From assembly GCA_029781135.1 (NCBI GenBank), contig JAKOXH010000026.1:124001-188000 (forward strand): a DNA stretch of 64,000 nt, written 5' to 3'. Made by a program: the position numbers and the translations under genes. Positions 34,916 through 43,562 of the stretch are shown piece by piece (positions within the stretch are counted from its first letter, which is position 1; the number at the start of each line of letters is the position of its first letter). The notes under the pieces are model-generated. The model made no database searches. It was not told the origin of the DNA and saw nothing but the letters and a program-made list of their open reading frames with translations. This DNA comes from Planctomycetota bacterium. GTDB lineage: Bacteria; Planctomycetota; Planctomycetia; Pirellulales; Lacipirellulaceae.

Positions 34916-35596
34916 TTACGGCAGCGGCTTGACTTTGATGTTCTTGTAATGGATTTCGCTGCCCGGGTCGTGTCCCTGCAGGACGAACGTGCCCGAACCG
35001 ATCACTTCGCCAGCGGAACCAGCCCGTTTCTTCGGATCCGCGGGTTCGGTGTACTCGTTCACGACTTTACCGTTCACCTTCACCGTAACGTGCTTGCCCT
35101 CGACGATCACGGTTTGTGTGAACCATTCGTTATCCTTGGCGGGCGATTTATTCATAATGGTTTTCAGGTGGTACAGGCTGCCGGTCCTCACAGGGTCGCC
35201 GTGCGAGTTATTGACTTGCACTTCGATGCCAGTCTTCGGGAAACCTTTCTCTTGATACTTCGAGTGGAAGTACATGCCCGAGTTCGCGTGAGGCTTCGTC
35301 AGCACATCGCACGACCATTCGAAGTTCTTGAATTTCGCGTGTTCAACTGGCCCTTCATAATACAGGTGACACACCGGTCCCTTCACGACGATTTCACCAT
35401 CGACGACCTGGAACGTATCGGGGTTATCGATTGACTTCTTCCAGCCGTCGAAATCCTTGCCGTTGAACAGCATGTACCAGCCGTCGGCATCGGGTTTGGG
35501 GGCTTCTTTTTCTTCGGCATTCGCTGGGGCGGAGCAATTCAGGCACAGGGCCGCGGCAAATGCGGCTAATACACAGGCATTTTGCACAGTTTTCAT
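34916..35596 (-). CDS. Secreted DUF1080 (3-keto-disaccharide hydrolase-like) protein
   Basis: 226 residues from the ATG at 35596. Signal peptide MKTVQNACVLAAFAAALCLN with cleavage expected after ANA (about residue 27). The DUF1080 fold (concanavalin-like beta sandwich) shows GWYMLFNGKDFDGWKKS at its start, EWSCDVLTKPHANSGMYFHS, GIEVQVNNSHGDPVRTGSLY, and at the end GSGTFVLQGHDPGSEIHYKNI, the usual family signatures. The family acts on sugars outside the cytoplasm and is greatly expanded in planctomycetes. Substrate unknown. Single gene. Confidence 0.92.
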   Translation of the reverse strand: MKTVQNACVLAAFAAALCLNCSAPANAEEKEAPKPDADGWYMLFNGKDFDGWKKSIDNPDTFQVVDGEIVVKGPVCHLYYEGPVEHAKFKNFEWSCDVLTKPHANSGMYFHSKYQEKGFPKTGIEVQVNNSHGDPVRTGSLYHLKTIMNKSPAKDNEWFTQTVIVEGKHVTVKVNGKVVNEYTEPADPKKRAGSAGEVIGSGTFVLQGHDPGSEIHYKNIKVKPLP

Positions 35597-35960
35597 AACA
35601 AGGTTCCAATGGTAAGATAGGGGCCCAAAGACGTGACCCATATCTTAACAACCCTCCCTCCCGCCCGCCATTTACCACACTGGGTGGTAGCTTGGGCATC
35701 TAAGATGCCGCAGCAACCAACCGGTCCCCACCCCGTTTTGTCAGTGAATATTCGTGCGCAATCCAGCACGTGCTTGTTCTGACCGCAGGTCCATCCCCCC
35801 AGAACGCGGTTGATCTGCCGGCAATTCCGGCGAAATCACCCCGTCAGAAAGTTTTTTCCAAATCGTAACACTTCCCCCGGCGGCTCGTAAGAGAAGGTGT
35901 CGCTGGATGAAGGATTCATCCCACACATCTTGAGTACCCCGCCCTTTTGGGGATGTTACC
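35597..35960. other. Gene-free region between divergent genes
   Basis: Upstream regions of the DUF1080 gene and of the hemolysin III family gene. No coding frame of convincing composition, no repeat family and no clear promoter boxes seen. Confidence 0.5.
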
Positions 35961-36629
35961 ATGAGCCGCCCAACGACAATCGCCGTCGCCGCTTCGCAAC
36001 TCTCGCCAGCGGAAGAATTCGCCAACTTCGTGACGCACGGCATCGGTTTCGTGCTGAGCCTGGCGGGCGTGGCCGTGATGACGGCCGTGCTGGGCAATGG
36101 CGACGCCTGGCGGGTGGCCGGCTGCACCATCTATCTGGCCAGTCTCATGGGCGTGTATCTGATGTCCACGCTGTCGCACTCGTTCGAATCGCCACGGTTG
36201 AGGTCGCTCTTTCGGGCGCTCGATCAAGGCACCATTTACTTGCTGATTGCCGCCACCTACACGCCGTTTTCGATGGCGTACTTGCATTCGCCGACGTGGT
36301 TTGCTTTGTTGGCCGTTGTCTGGGCGATTGCCCTGTGGGGATTCTGCTCGAAGGTGTTTTTCGCCCACCGGCTCGAGTCGGTTTCGATGTGGCCGTGCCT
36401 CGTGCTCGGCGGCATTCCGTTCATCTCGATCCCGTCGCTGATCGGCGTCGTCTCGATTGCGGCCCTGTGGTGGATGCTCTTGGGCGTCGCCTGCTACACG
36501 CTCGGCCTGGTGTTCTGGGTGAACGACCGCCGCGTGCGACATTTTCACGCCGTGTGGCACGTTCTGGTGATGGCCGGAAGTGCCTGCCACTTCATCGGCA
36601 TACTGCTATTCGTGGTGCTAGCGCGGTAG
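35961..36629 (+). CDS. Hemolysin III / PAQR family membrane protein
   Basis: 222 residues with seven hydrophobic segments. PAQR signatures: EFANFVTHGIGFVLSLAG near the start, MSTLSHSFESPRLRSLFRALDQGTIYLLIAATYTPF in the middle (with the Ser-x3-His and Asp), and HAVWHVLVMAGSACHFIGIL at the end. The His and Asp residues form the zinc-like site of the family. Bacterial members (TrhA/YqfA) affect membrane lipid homeostasis; the hemolysin name is historical. No operon partner. Confidence 0.93.
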   Translation: MSRPTTIAVAASQLSPAEEFANFVTHGIGFVLSLAGVAVMTAVLGNGDAWRVAGCTIYLASLMGVYLMSTLSHSFESPRLRSLFRALDQGTIYLLIAATYTPFSMAYLHSPTWFALLAVVWAIALWGFCSKVFFAHRLESVSMWPCLVLGGIPFISIPSLIGVVSIAALWWMLLGVACYTLGLVFWVNDRRVRHFHAVWHVLVMAGSACHFIGILLFVVLAR

Positions 36630-36737
36630 AAATCGCCGCACGGGCCGAACGGAAGCTCCGGCGATTAAGAATGAGTATCGCGGCGGAGCAGATGAACCGG
36701 TGAAATCCCGAGTTCGATCAGCCGCTGGAACCGCCAT

Positions 36738-37802
36738 TCAATTATCCGCTGTCGATATTCTGCCGTCCTTGCGGCTACCATAATTCTGGTGAAGCACAGG
36801 ATTCATATCAAATGAGAGAAACCGCACCGAATTATCGCAAAAGACGGCGATCCAGCCACTCGGGTGTGCACTACCAAAATTCCATTCGTAGTTCGCTCCT
36901 CCCACATCTGGCACTGGGGGATGGTTCGGCTGTCCTTGCCCCATCTTGTCTGGCGCAAAATTGTCGGCGACGCGGAGGTTATCTTTGTCATAGCCGTTGT
37001 ACATGCTCTGGTCATCGTTGGGCGCTTCACCGTCGAGGTAGTGAGCCGAATCCAGATTCTTTTCGCCGAGCACGTACGTGTACGAAGTTCCATCCGTAAT
37101 CTGCTTGATTTTGACTTCGCTGCGTTGAAAGATAATGCCGGTCATGCCGTTGAAACCTGGATAGCGGCGTTGAAAGAACGAGACGAATCCATCGCCAGAA
37201 AACTTCCAACTGTAGGTGGCCGCCTCGGCAAACGACTTGGGGCCTTCATCGGTGCCGATGCCGAGGGTGGCGAAATCGCCTCCCATGTTCCCCGCATAGT
37301 CGCTCTTACCGGCTACCGTCGGTGGATCAAAGCTCACATGATTCTGATTGAACCAAGGATACGCTTGGGCCGCGCGCCGGCTGGGGCAATAAAACACGGA
37401 AATAGGCGTGGCCACCATTTTTCCGATCACCGCAGCCGAATTGGGATCCGCACACTTAAACCCCCGACCAACCTGGGCGCGGGCCGATTCTTCGATGAAC
37501 GGCAGAAGAGAATAAGCCCAACTGCCAGGTTGGTTCTTTCCGGCACCCTGATCGGGACAGCCGGCCCACCAGTCGCCCCAGCCGCCCGAAGGATAGAATC
37601 CGTGCGTATCGGTGTGGAGCAGACAGGCTGCGCCCAACTGCCGCAGGTTATTGATGCATTGGCTTCGCCGCGCCGATTCGCGCGCCGCCTGGATGGCAGG
37701 CAGCAAGAGCGCAACCAGAATGCCAATGATCGCAATGACGACCAGCAACTCAACGAGCGTAAAGCCGTGAGGGCCGAGCTTCTTGCGAATATCCCTACTC
37801 AT
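36738..37802 (-). CDS. DUF1559 pseudopilin-like protein
   Basis: 354 residues from the ATG at 37802. The N-terminus is a prepilin signal: [20 protein letters not shown] after a short basic leader, cleaved before the F of FTLVE. Then [28 protein letters not shown], a domain typical of DUF1559 and near the C-terminus [21 protein letters not shown], where most relatives have an H-x9-DG motif; here DN replaces DG. Hundreds of such proteins occur in planctomycetes; they are thought to form surface or pilus-like structures. Function inferred. Confidence 0.9.
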   Translation of the reverse strand: MSRDIRKKLGPHGFTLVELLVVIAIIGILVALLLPAIQAARESARRSQCINNLRQLGAACLLHTDTHGFYPSGGWGDWWAGCPDQGAGKNQPGSWAYSLLPFIEESARAQVGRGFKCADPNSAAVIGKMVATPISVFYCPSRRAAQAYPWFNQNHVSFDPPTVAGKSDYAGNMGGDFATLGIGTDEGPKSFAEAATYSWKFSGDGFVSFFQRRYPGFNGMTGIIFQRSEVKIKQITDGTSYTYVLGEKNLDSAHYLDGEAPNDDQSMYNGYDKDNLRVADNFAPDKMGQGQPNHPPVPDVGGANYEWNFGSAHPSGWIAVFCDNSVRFLSFDMNPVLHQNYGSRKDGRISTADN

Positions 37803-37853
37803 GGCCAAACTCCATCGTCTCCGTGCCGCTGCCAGCCTAAAAGCGACGTGCGA

Positions 37854-38921
37854 TTACGTCGCCGACCGGCGGCGAATTGCCAAACCGCCTAGTAGCCCAA
37901 CGGCGGCAAGCACGCAGCACGCGGGTTCTGGCACGGCGCTCGCCGCGACTCCACTTCCCGAGCCGGCGGGATGAGCGGCCGCCCAATCGATGGCCGCGTC
38001 GAACAACTTCACGCCGTCGGCCGTCAGGTCAAAAAAGCCATAGTCCGAAACGAAGAAGAACACCCGCCGACCGGGTGCCGTCGCCGGGCTACCAGTCGTT
38101 CCGTTGCCGTAGAGCACATTGCCGACATCGGCCGCCAGAATGGCATATTGCTGACCATCATTGGCGGCACTGGTGTTGCCATAGTGAGTCCGCCATAAAT
38201 CGTAGTGGCCGCTGGCAATAGGGGCGCCGAGCCCGTTGTCGTTCGGCAGTGCCGTCGCAGGGGCCGTGGCCAAGCTATGGCGATACAAGACATAATCGCC
38301 GGCGTCCGCGGAAAAGTCGTTCGTATAGTCGCCGGAAACGCTCGCGGTCCCCACGTCCAGCAGCGACTGGGCGATGGGCGTGACGCCCGGTGCAAGATTG
38401 CCGCGAGCGATTTGCCACCAATACGTATCGGCAGGATTTGAGTTGAATACGGTTACCTCGCCACTTAAGCCGGCTGCCAGAGGATGACTGGGGTTGACGA
38501 TGTTGATCTTGTTCTTGCCGACGGTGGCAGCGGTAGCGTCTTGATTGCCACCGGCGTCGGAGAGCATGAAATTGCCGATATTATTGTCGTGGACGAGGGC
38601 ATTTTCATCGTCAACGACGCCGATCGTCGTGTCTTCATACTTGTTGCGTGTGTCGCTGGAAGCCATCGAAGATGATATGAATACGACATCGAAACCGCTC
38701 GCTGAACTTCCATCGGCGGCCGCGGTGGAACCTTGCATGTACGCGACGTTTGCGGCCCCGTATCGATCCTGCAAATGTTGGTAGATGAACGGGTCATCGC
38801 GAAACGTCGCGCTGGCTTCCCGCCCGTGCATTAGGACTTTGATTGCTTTTGCCTGTGGGGCAATTGCGAACGACAGAACCAACGTGACGACAATCCAAAA
38901 GTTGTTTCTCAGGCTTCTCAT
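37854..38921 (-). CDS. PEP-CTERM protein: ThuA-like domain interrupted by a dockerin-like module
   Basis: 355 residues from the ATG at 38921 (GGGAGAT upstream); signal peptide to about residue 25. The ThuA-like domain (KVLMHGREASATFRDDPFIY, SSGFDVVFISSSMASSDT-like stretch, NIVNPSHPLAAGLSGEVTVF) stops near residue 190. Residues about 192-252 then show two dockerin-like half motifs, SADAGDYVLYRHSL and ASGHYDLWRTHYGNT, before the ThuA-like domain resumes (YAILAADVGNVLYGNG, APGRRVFFFVSDYGFF, LFDAAIDWAAA). The tail is VPEPACCVLAAVGLLGG then IRRRSAT, a full PEP-CTERM sorting signal. The N-terminal domain of the protein at 7378 is of the same kind, without the insertion. Exported; substrate unknown. 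Confidence 0.85.
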   Translation of the reverse strand: MRSLRNNFWIVVTLVLSFAIAPQAKAIKVLMHGREASATFRDDPFIYQHLQDRYGAANVAYMQGSTAAADGSSASGFDVVFISSSMASSDTRNKYEDTTIGVVDDENALVHDNNIGNFMLSDAGGNQDATAATVGKNKINIVNPSHPLAAGLSGEVTVFNSNPADTYWWQIARGNLAPGVTPIAQSLLDVGTASVSGDYTNDFSADAGDYVLYRHSLATAPATALPNDNGLGAPIASGHYDLWRTHYGNTSAANDGQQYAILAADVGNVLYGNGTTGSPATAPGRRVFFFVSDYGFFDLTADGVKLFDAAIDWAAAHPAGSGSGVAASAVPEPACCVLAAVGLLGGLAIRRRSAT

Positions 38922-39377
38922 CGCAACATATCTCCCGGGGGTAAAATACCGCTCGATCAACAATCGAATTCGACGTAGTATCGTCGCTACACCACCAGCG
39001 ACTCAATCGGCGCCTCATCGCCACATTCCGTCGGCTCCCAACGTCTGCCATTAGGCGATCAAGTATCGGTCGGACGAAGCGTTGATTGCCGTGGGAAAAC
39101 GACGGACGAGCCGGAACTAGGCTGCGCGCAACTCCGCAGGAACATGGTGCACCGGCGGCCAACCAGCAAGTCATGACTTTAATTACTGCGCTATGAGGCA
39201 CCCCGCATTATGGCGAGCGCCTATTTTCGAAGTCAAGCGATTTCCGCGAAATCAACTCGTGAAATCTAATTAATGCGCGCAAACGAGAACTGGCTTGGCA
39301 AAAAGCGCGATGATTTTGGCTGCCTGCCAATTTTGGGTTATCTGGCTACCCCCTTGGCGGCACAATACGCTACGACA
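38922..39377. other. Gene-free stretch
   Basis: About 455 bases upstream of the PEP-CTERM gene at 37854 and downstream of the gene at 39378. No coding frame, repeat or terminator recognised. Partly AT-rich. Confidence 0.45.
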
Positions 39378-39833
39378 CTACTCGCGGCTCGCCGAGGTCT
39401 TTAGTCGCAGGTAGAGTTCCTGCAGCGCACCCAGGCACGATTGGCCGTCGGCGGCCAAACGATGACACGCGGCTTCGCCCGCATTGGACTTCGCTACCAC
39501 AGCACGAATTCGTGAGGGTACCGCTTCGTTCGTGTCCGCTTCGACGTCGTCGTAAGTGAGGCCAAAGCACGCGCAGATCGGCGCATTGGCATCGTGCGGG
39601 TATACGGGTGCCTTCAACTCATCCATGCGGACGACGCTGCCGAACTGGTTGAAGTAGGCGACATCACACCGGTAGAAGTTACAGAACCACGCGGCGTCGA
39701 GCATCTTGGCCCGCGATTCGGGCCTGATGTGCGTGTCGAGCGGCCCACTATTTACGGGTACGCCGAGGTTGCCGCAGCGCGGACAATACGCCCGGCCATC
39801 GTCGTCGGGTTCGCGAATGAAGGCTTTATTCAT
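39378..39833 (-). CDS. CopZ/BFD-like metal-cluster protein
   Basis: 151 residues from the ATG at 39833 (MNKAFIREPDDDGRAYCPRC); the open frame upstream runs through a repeat. The N-terminal half has CPRCGN and later FCNFYRCDVAYFN, a zinc-type domain as in the N-terminal part of some CopZ proteins. The C-terminal half has ICACFGLTYDDVEAD ... ACHRLAADGQSCLGALQELY, the C-x-C ... C-x~8-C pattern of BFD-like [2Fe-2S] domains. A cytoplasmic role in copper or iron handling is inferred; no transporter lies nearby. Confidence 0.75.
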   Translation of the reverse strand: MNKAFIREPDDDGRAYCPRCGNLGVPVNSGPLDTHIRPESRAKMLDAAWFCNFYRCDVAYFNQFGSVVRMDELKAPVYPHDANAPICACFGLTYDDVEADTNEAVPSRIRAVVAKSNAGEAACHRLAADGQSCLGALQELYLRLKTSASRE

Positions 39834-39852
39834 GGTCTTCGTGTCGACTATC

Positions 39853-39910
39853 ACCTCGTGCCCACGCTCCGCGTGGGCACGCAATATGCCACCGCTCTGT
39901 GGCGATGTCA
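39853..39910. repeat. Diverged partial copy of repeat S
   Basis: ACCTCGTGCCCACGCTCCGC onward: like the left part of repeat S, but GTTCCC...GGGAAC is replaced by GTGCCC...GGGCAC, so the pairing is kept. Lies just upstream of the gene at 39378. Confidence 0.7.
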
Positions 39911-39933
39911 GCAGGGCGTTGTAGTGACAGGTG

Positions 39934-40860
39934 CTATAGCAATCGCAGTGCCGCATTCTCGGCAACGTACTGGCGAACAAACTCTTTGTAGGCCCGGGCC
40001 ACCAAGCGTGTCATTTCGCCGCCGCCGGGTGGGAAGTCGCGGTTTCGGCCGTCTTCCAAGCGTATGCCCACGACCGGCATCACTTCGCGCGTGGCGCTGG
40101 TGACGAAACACTCGGTCGCCTTTTCGAGTTCGGCGGCTTCGATTTCGCGCTCGACGAGTTGGAAGCCGTGGGAAGCACTCAATCGTCCGATGGCGCCTTT
40201 CGTGATGCCGCGTAGTACCCCCGACTCGACGCTGGGCGTCACGAGTTGACCATCGATCATGAAGAGCACGTTGCTATTCGAGGCTTCCGTCACGATCCCA
40301 CTGGGGTTGAGCATTAAGCAGTCATCCGCCCCCGCCTTCACCGCTTCGGCGACAGCCAAAATATTGTTGAGGTAGTTGCCGCTCTTGATGTCGGGACTGA
40401 GCGCCGCGACTGGATTGCGCCGCACGCGTGTCACGGCGAGGCGCATTCCATTCGAGTAGAACTCCGGTTTCCACTTCGGCACTTCTTTGACGATGATGAC
40501 GAAACTGCTCCGCAGATCAGCCGCGGGAATGAGGTCCAGCGCGCCCGTGCCACGAGTAATGTGCCAGCGTACGTAGATGTCTTGACCCTTCGGCACGTTT
40601 GCTGCCACGGCCGTGCGACGCATTTCGTGGAGCATTTCCGCGCGCGATTGCGAGACGTTCATGGCGATAAGACGTGCCGAGTTGTCGAGCCGATCGAAGT
40701 GTTCGTGGCAGAAGAGCGGCACGCTCTCGTAAGTGCGGAAGACTTCGTAAACCGAGTCGCCATAAAGAAAACCGCGGTCGAGAATCGAAATTTGGGCGTC
40801 TTCCAGGCGTGTTATTGTGCCGTTAACGTTTGCCATGCGGTGAAAGGCTGTGGTGGCCAT
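39934..40860 (-). CDS. Class IV PLP-dependent aminotransferase (branched-chain / D-amino-acid type)
   Basis: 308 residues from the ATG at 40860 (GAGG 12 bases upstream; an ATG at 40836 is possible). Signatures: DAQISILDRGFLYGDSVYEV (the start typical of IlvE, DAAT and ADC lyase), FCHEHFDRLDNSARLIAM, DIKSGNYLNNILAVAEA with the PLP lysine in DIKSGNYLNN, TEASNSNVLFMIDGQLVTP and GVLRGITKGAI. It transfers amino groups; branched-chain amino acids are the most likely substrates, but D-alanine transamination or aminodeoxychorismate lyase cannot be excluded by sequence. Its 3' end lies close to repeat S-like sequence. Confidence 0.88.
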   Translation of the reverse strand: MATTAFHRMANVNGTITRLEDAQISILDRGFLYGDSVYEVFRTYESVPLFCHEHFDRLDNSARLIAMNVSQSRAEMLHEMRRTAVAANVPKGQDIYVRWHITRGTGALDLIPAADLRSSFVIIVKEVPKWKPEFYSNGMRLAVTRVRRNPVAALSPDIKSGNYLNNILAVAEAVKAGADDCLMLNPSGIVTEASNSNVLFMIDGQLVTPSVESGVLRGITKGAIGRLSASHGFQLVEREIEAAELEKATECFVTSATREVMPVVGIRLEDGRNRDFPPGGGEMTRLVARAYKEFVRQYVAENAALRLL

Positions 40861-41190
40861 GAGAGCGGTTACCTCGACATCGTCAAAAGCAATAAAAACA
40901 GCTAAATTTGCGGAAACTCCGGTGCTTTCGACTTCATTCTAGGCGTTGTATGGGGGCTCCAGAAGCCGTCAATAAGTGGTTAGCACCAAGCTGCGTGCCA
41001 GCAAAATACTGCGGAATGGTAGCAAGAATTTCGCGTGGGCAGCCACAAAATCAAATTTTTCTAGCGGAAACAGTTGACACCCGATTGGGTGTCCCCCATA
41101 ATGCTGGGGCGTCGTGATCGTAACGCCTGAGTTGCGCGGTCATTTTACTTTTCGCCTTACCTTTTCGCCGGCGCGAAGATCGGGGTGCTA
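40861..41190. other. Divergent promoter region before the sigma-54 activator
   Basis: 330 bases between the aminotransferase start and the activator start. The only recognisable feature is the promoter with embedded palindrome at 41074-41102. Confidence 0.6.
41074..41102 (+). promoter_or_regulatory. Near-consensus sigma-70 promoter with palindromic operator in the spacer
   Basis: TTGACA (41074-41079), 17-base spacer, CATAAT (41097-41102). GACACCC (41076-41082) and GGGTGTC (41087-41093) form a perfect 7-base palindrome around GATT that overlaps the -35 box and fills the spacer, the usual place for a repressor site. The activator gene starts about 80 bases downstream of the expected start point. 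Confidence 0.65.
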
Positions 41191-42243
41191 ATGACGGCAC
41201 ATCCGGCGGTTAGCCGCCCGAACTCACAACCTCTGCTCGCGAATTCCCACGCCCCGGCTGCTCCCTCCTTGGCGTGTTGTCAGACGGATAGCGCGTCGGA
41301 ATTACGAACGCAAATTCAACTCATCGCACCGCGCTCGGCCACGGTGTTGATCGAGGGTGAAACCGGTGTCGGTAAAGAAGTGACCGCGCGCCACATTCAC
41401 GCCCTGAGCCCACGGGCGACTCAGCCTTTCGTGCCGGTCGACTGCACCGTGTTCTCGACCGAGTTGATGGAGTCCCAACTTTTTGGCCACGTGAAAGGCG
41501 CATTCACGGGAGCCGTTGGGGCCGCATTAGGGTTTGTCCGCTGTGCCAGCGGCGGCACGTTGTTCCTCGATGAAATCGGCGAACTGCCCCTCGCGGTGCA
41601 AGCCAAACTGTTACGTTGCATTCAAGAGCGCACGGTCGTGCCAGTCGGCGGCGTCGAACCGATCCCAGTCGATCTGCGGATCGTGGCCGCCACGCACCGC
41701 GATCTGGCGGCGATGGTTCGCGAGGGCACGTTCCGCCAAGACTTGTACTTTCGGCTCAACGTGGTGCGGCTCAGCATTCAGCCGCTGCGCAATAGGCGCG
41801 ATGAAATTCTGCCGCTCGCCAAGCAGTTCATCGAAGACATTGCGAACTCGTATGGCGAGCCGTTCAAGGTGTTGTCGCCGACGGCCGAGGACGTGCTGCT
41901 GCGTTACGATTGGCCGGGCAACGTCCGCGAACTCCGCAACGCGATCGAGCGGGCGTTCTTGTTCTGCGGCGACCGGACGATCGAATCCCACCATTTGCCG
42001 AGTGAAGTGTGTGCAGCGGTCGCGCGCCCATCGGAAACGCCAACCTGGGCGCAACCGGCCTACCAAGCGGAGTCGATTCCACGCCTGGCAGATGCCGAGC
42101 GGCTGCTCATCGCCCGCGTGCTGAAAGTGACGAACGGCAACCAATCCGACGCGGCCCGCCTGCTCGACATCGAACGCCACCGCCTCCGCCGCAAGATCGT
42201 ACAGCACGGCCTCGAACACCTCGCCCGCATCCGGCCGCGGTGA
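41191..42243 (+). CDS. Sigma-54-dependent activator without receiver domain
   Basis: 350 residues from the ATG at 41191 (GGGG box 5 bases upstream; a GTG at 41185 is also in frame). A short N-terminal part (about 40 residues) leads directly into the AAA+ domain: Walker A GETGVGKE, the sigma-54 contact loop GAFTGA in GHVKGAFTGAVG, Walker B GGTLFLDEIGE, RQDLYFRLNVVRL, and DWPGNVRELRNAIERA. The Fis-type HTH ends the protein (ARVLKVTNGNQSDAARLLDI, HRLRRKIVQHGL). There is no phospho-receiver, GAF or PAS domain, so activity must be set by expression or a partner. It stands upstream of a PEP-CTERM gene cluster. Confidence 0.93.
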   Translation: MTAHPAVSRPNSQPLLANSHAPAAPSLACCQTDSASELRTQIQLIAPRSATVLIEGETGVGKEVTARHIHALSPRATQPFVPVDCTVFSTELMESQLFGHVKGAFTGAVGAALGFVRCASGGTLFLDEIGELPLAVQAKLLRCIQERTVVPVGGVEPIPVDLRIVAATHRDLAAMVREGTFRQDLYFRLNVVRLSIQPLRNRRDEILPLAKQFIEDIANSYGEPFKVLSPTAEDVLLRYDWPGNVRELRNAIERAFLFCGDRTIESHHLPSEVCAAVARPSETPTWAQPAYQAESIPRLADAERLLIARVLKVTNGNQSDAARLLDIERHRLRRKIVQHGLEHLARIRPR

Positions 42244-42390
42244 GTTTCTTTTGCATCAGTCATGAGCAGCGGACGTCGCTGCTAACACGAAAACGCCAAC
42301 TCGTGGCAGTGGCCCAGGTCCTGATATTGCTTGACCCGTTTGCGCTGAGGAGCACGTTTATGCGACATACCGCAAGCGTATCCCAGCGGA

Positions 42391-42421
<31 letters not shown>

Positions 42422-42432
42422 CGGCACCGGAA

Positions 42433-43074
42433 TTACCGCATCCAGCGACGCTGCCAAAACGCGCCGGCTGAAGCCGCAATGAGCAGTGTTAGCGTGTCCG
42501 CCTCGGGAACCGTGGCTCCCACCGTCACGTTATCAACGACGTTGGCACGCTCCCCGATCGTCCTCGTTCCCGGGTCACGCGAGTAAATGCTGACCGAGGC
42601 GATCGATTGGTCGGCGGTAACGCCTAAGAAGATCGGCGTTAGAGCAGGCTGCCCGCCAAGATCAATGGTGAACTGCTGCGAAGGATCGCCATTGGCGAAG
42701 GCAATATCCACGACCGCTTCCTCGGCTTCCGTGAGGTCGAGATTATCGAATCCGAAGGCATTCCTCGATTGCAATAGTGTAAAAGCTACGGGGCGAAAAC
42801 AATCGACTGCTCCACTCACACTGCCGCAGACGGCATTGTCGTGGATCACGCCGGCGGCGTCGCCACCTTGGGTGGATACATGGACAATATCCGCACCTAG
42901 GCTGTTGAGAATGATGACGGGGTTCCCCTCCGGCCCGTTGAAATCCCAAGTATCTGCGCTGGCTAAAGTCCCTAGAAACGCTGCCCGGGAATTATATGTT
43001 GTGACGCTCGCTCCGAAGACATCTGTCGTTAAACACGTCGTTGCAATCAACGCTAGCGTGAGCATAACCTTCAT
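42433..43074 (-). CDS. PEP-CTERM-like exported protein
   Basis: 213 residues from the ATG at 43074, with a perfect AGGAGG 10 bases upstream; the frame is open far upstream without a better start. Signal peptide MKVMLTLALIATTCLTTDVFGA. The mature part shows FNGPEGNPVIILNSLGADIV and FGFDNLDLTEAEEAVVDIAF, a beta-sandwich style common among PEP-CTERM proteins. The tail is GATVPEADTLTLLIAASAGAF then WQRRWMR: PEA instead of PEP, hydrophobic helix and basic end. Sorting by the exosortase system is inferred. Confidence 0.82.
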   Translation of the reverse strand: MKVMLTLALIATTCLTTDVFGASVTTYNSRAAFLGTLASADTWDFNGPEGNPVIILNSLGADIVHVSTQGGDAAGVIHDNAVCGSVSGAVDCFRPVAFTLLQSRNAFGFDNLDLTEAEEAVVDIAFANGDPSQQFTIDLGGQPALTPIFLGVTADQSIASVSIYSRDPGTRTIGERANVVDNVTVGATVPEADTLTLLIAASAGAFWQRRWMR

Positions 43075-43562
43075 GAGCAAAAACCTCCTGTCAAAACATG
43101 AAGCAATAACGTGGCGAATTACATTAAACGGTTTTTCCTGGGCCGACAAGTGCAGAAAGTCAGGCAGGGCGTAGGTTATATCCGAAATACAGTTGTCGGT
43201 TGCCTTGGACGTCAAACCGGGCCATGGGCAGGTAATGTGGTCCCGGTTCAAGGAGAAGAGCCCCCTGACCAGGCAGCGTCTTTTGTGTTGGTACATTACA
43301 TACCATTGGCACGTTTTCTGCCAAGAATCGGCGAAGTCCTTTCTTGGACTCAACTTGCGTGAAGACGTCTCTCTGCAGTTGGAACATAGCGCACCAACTC
43401 GTCGATTAACCGTTTTGCGCCGCCGTTTCCTGGCGGTTTCGTCGCAACTTCTTTGCGCCCGTTGATCTTACGGCGCGAGTTCCATGCGCGATGCGTGTTT
43501 GGCATCGTGTTCGCTTTAGGTGGCCCGCGTAACGAACGCACATCTTTGATTCGGGCTGTCTC
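43075..43562. other. Gene-free stretch with a sigma-54-type element
   Basis: About 490 bases between divergently transcribed genes. No gene seen. Contains the -24/-12-like element at 43307-43322 pointing to the gene at 43563. Confidence 0.55.
43307..43322 (+). promoter_or_regulatory. Candidate sigma-54 (-24/-12) promoter
   Basis: TGGCACGTTTTCTGCC: compared with the consensus TGGCACG-N4-TTGCW it differs only at the first T of the -12 half and the last W; both invariant GG and GC are present at the right spacing. It lies 240 bases upstream of the gene at 43563 and about 1 kb after an activator gene of the sigma-54 type. Confidence 0.5.

Noticed and set aside
40591..40606. Second sigma-54-like string CGGCACGTTTGCTGCC
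   Set aside because: Lies antisense inside the aminotransferase coding region with no gene start close by; a chance match is likely.
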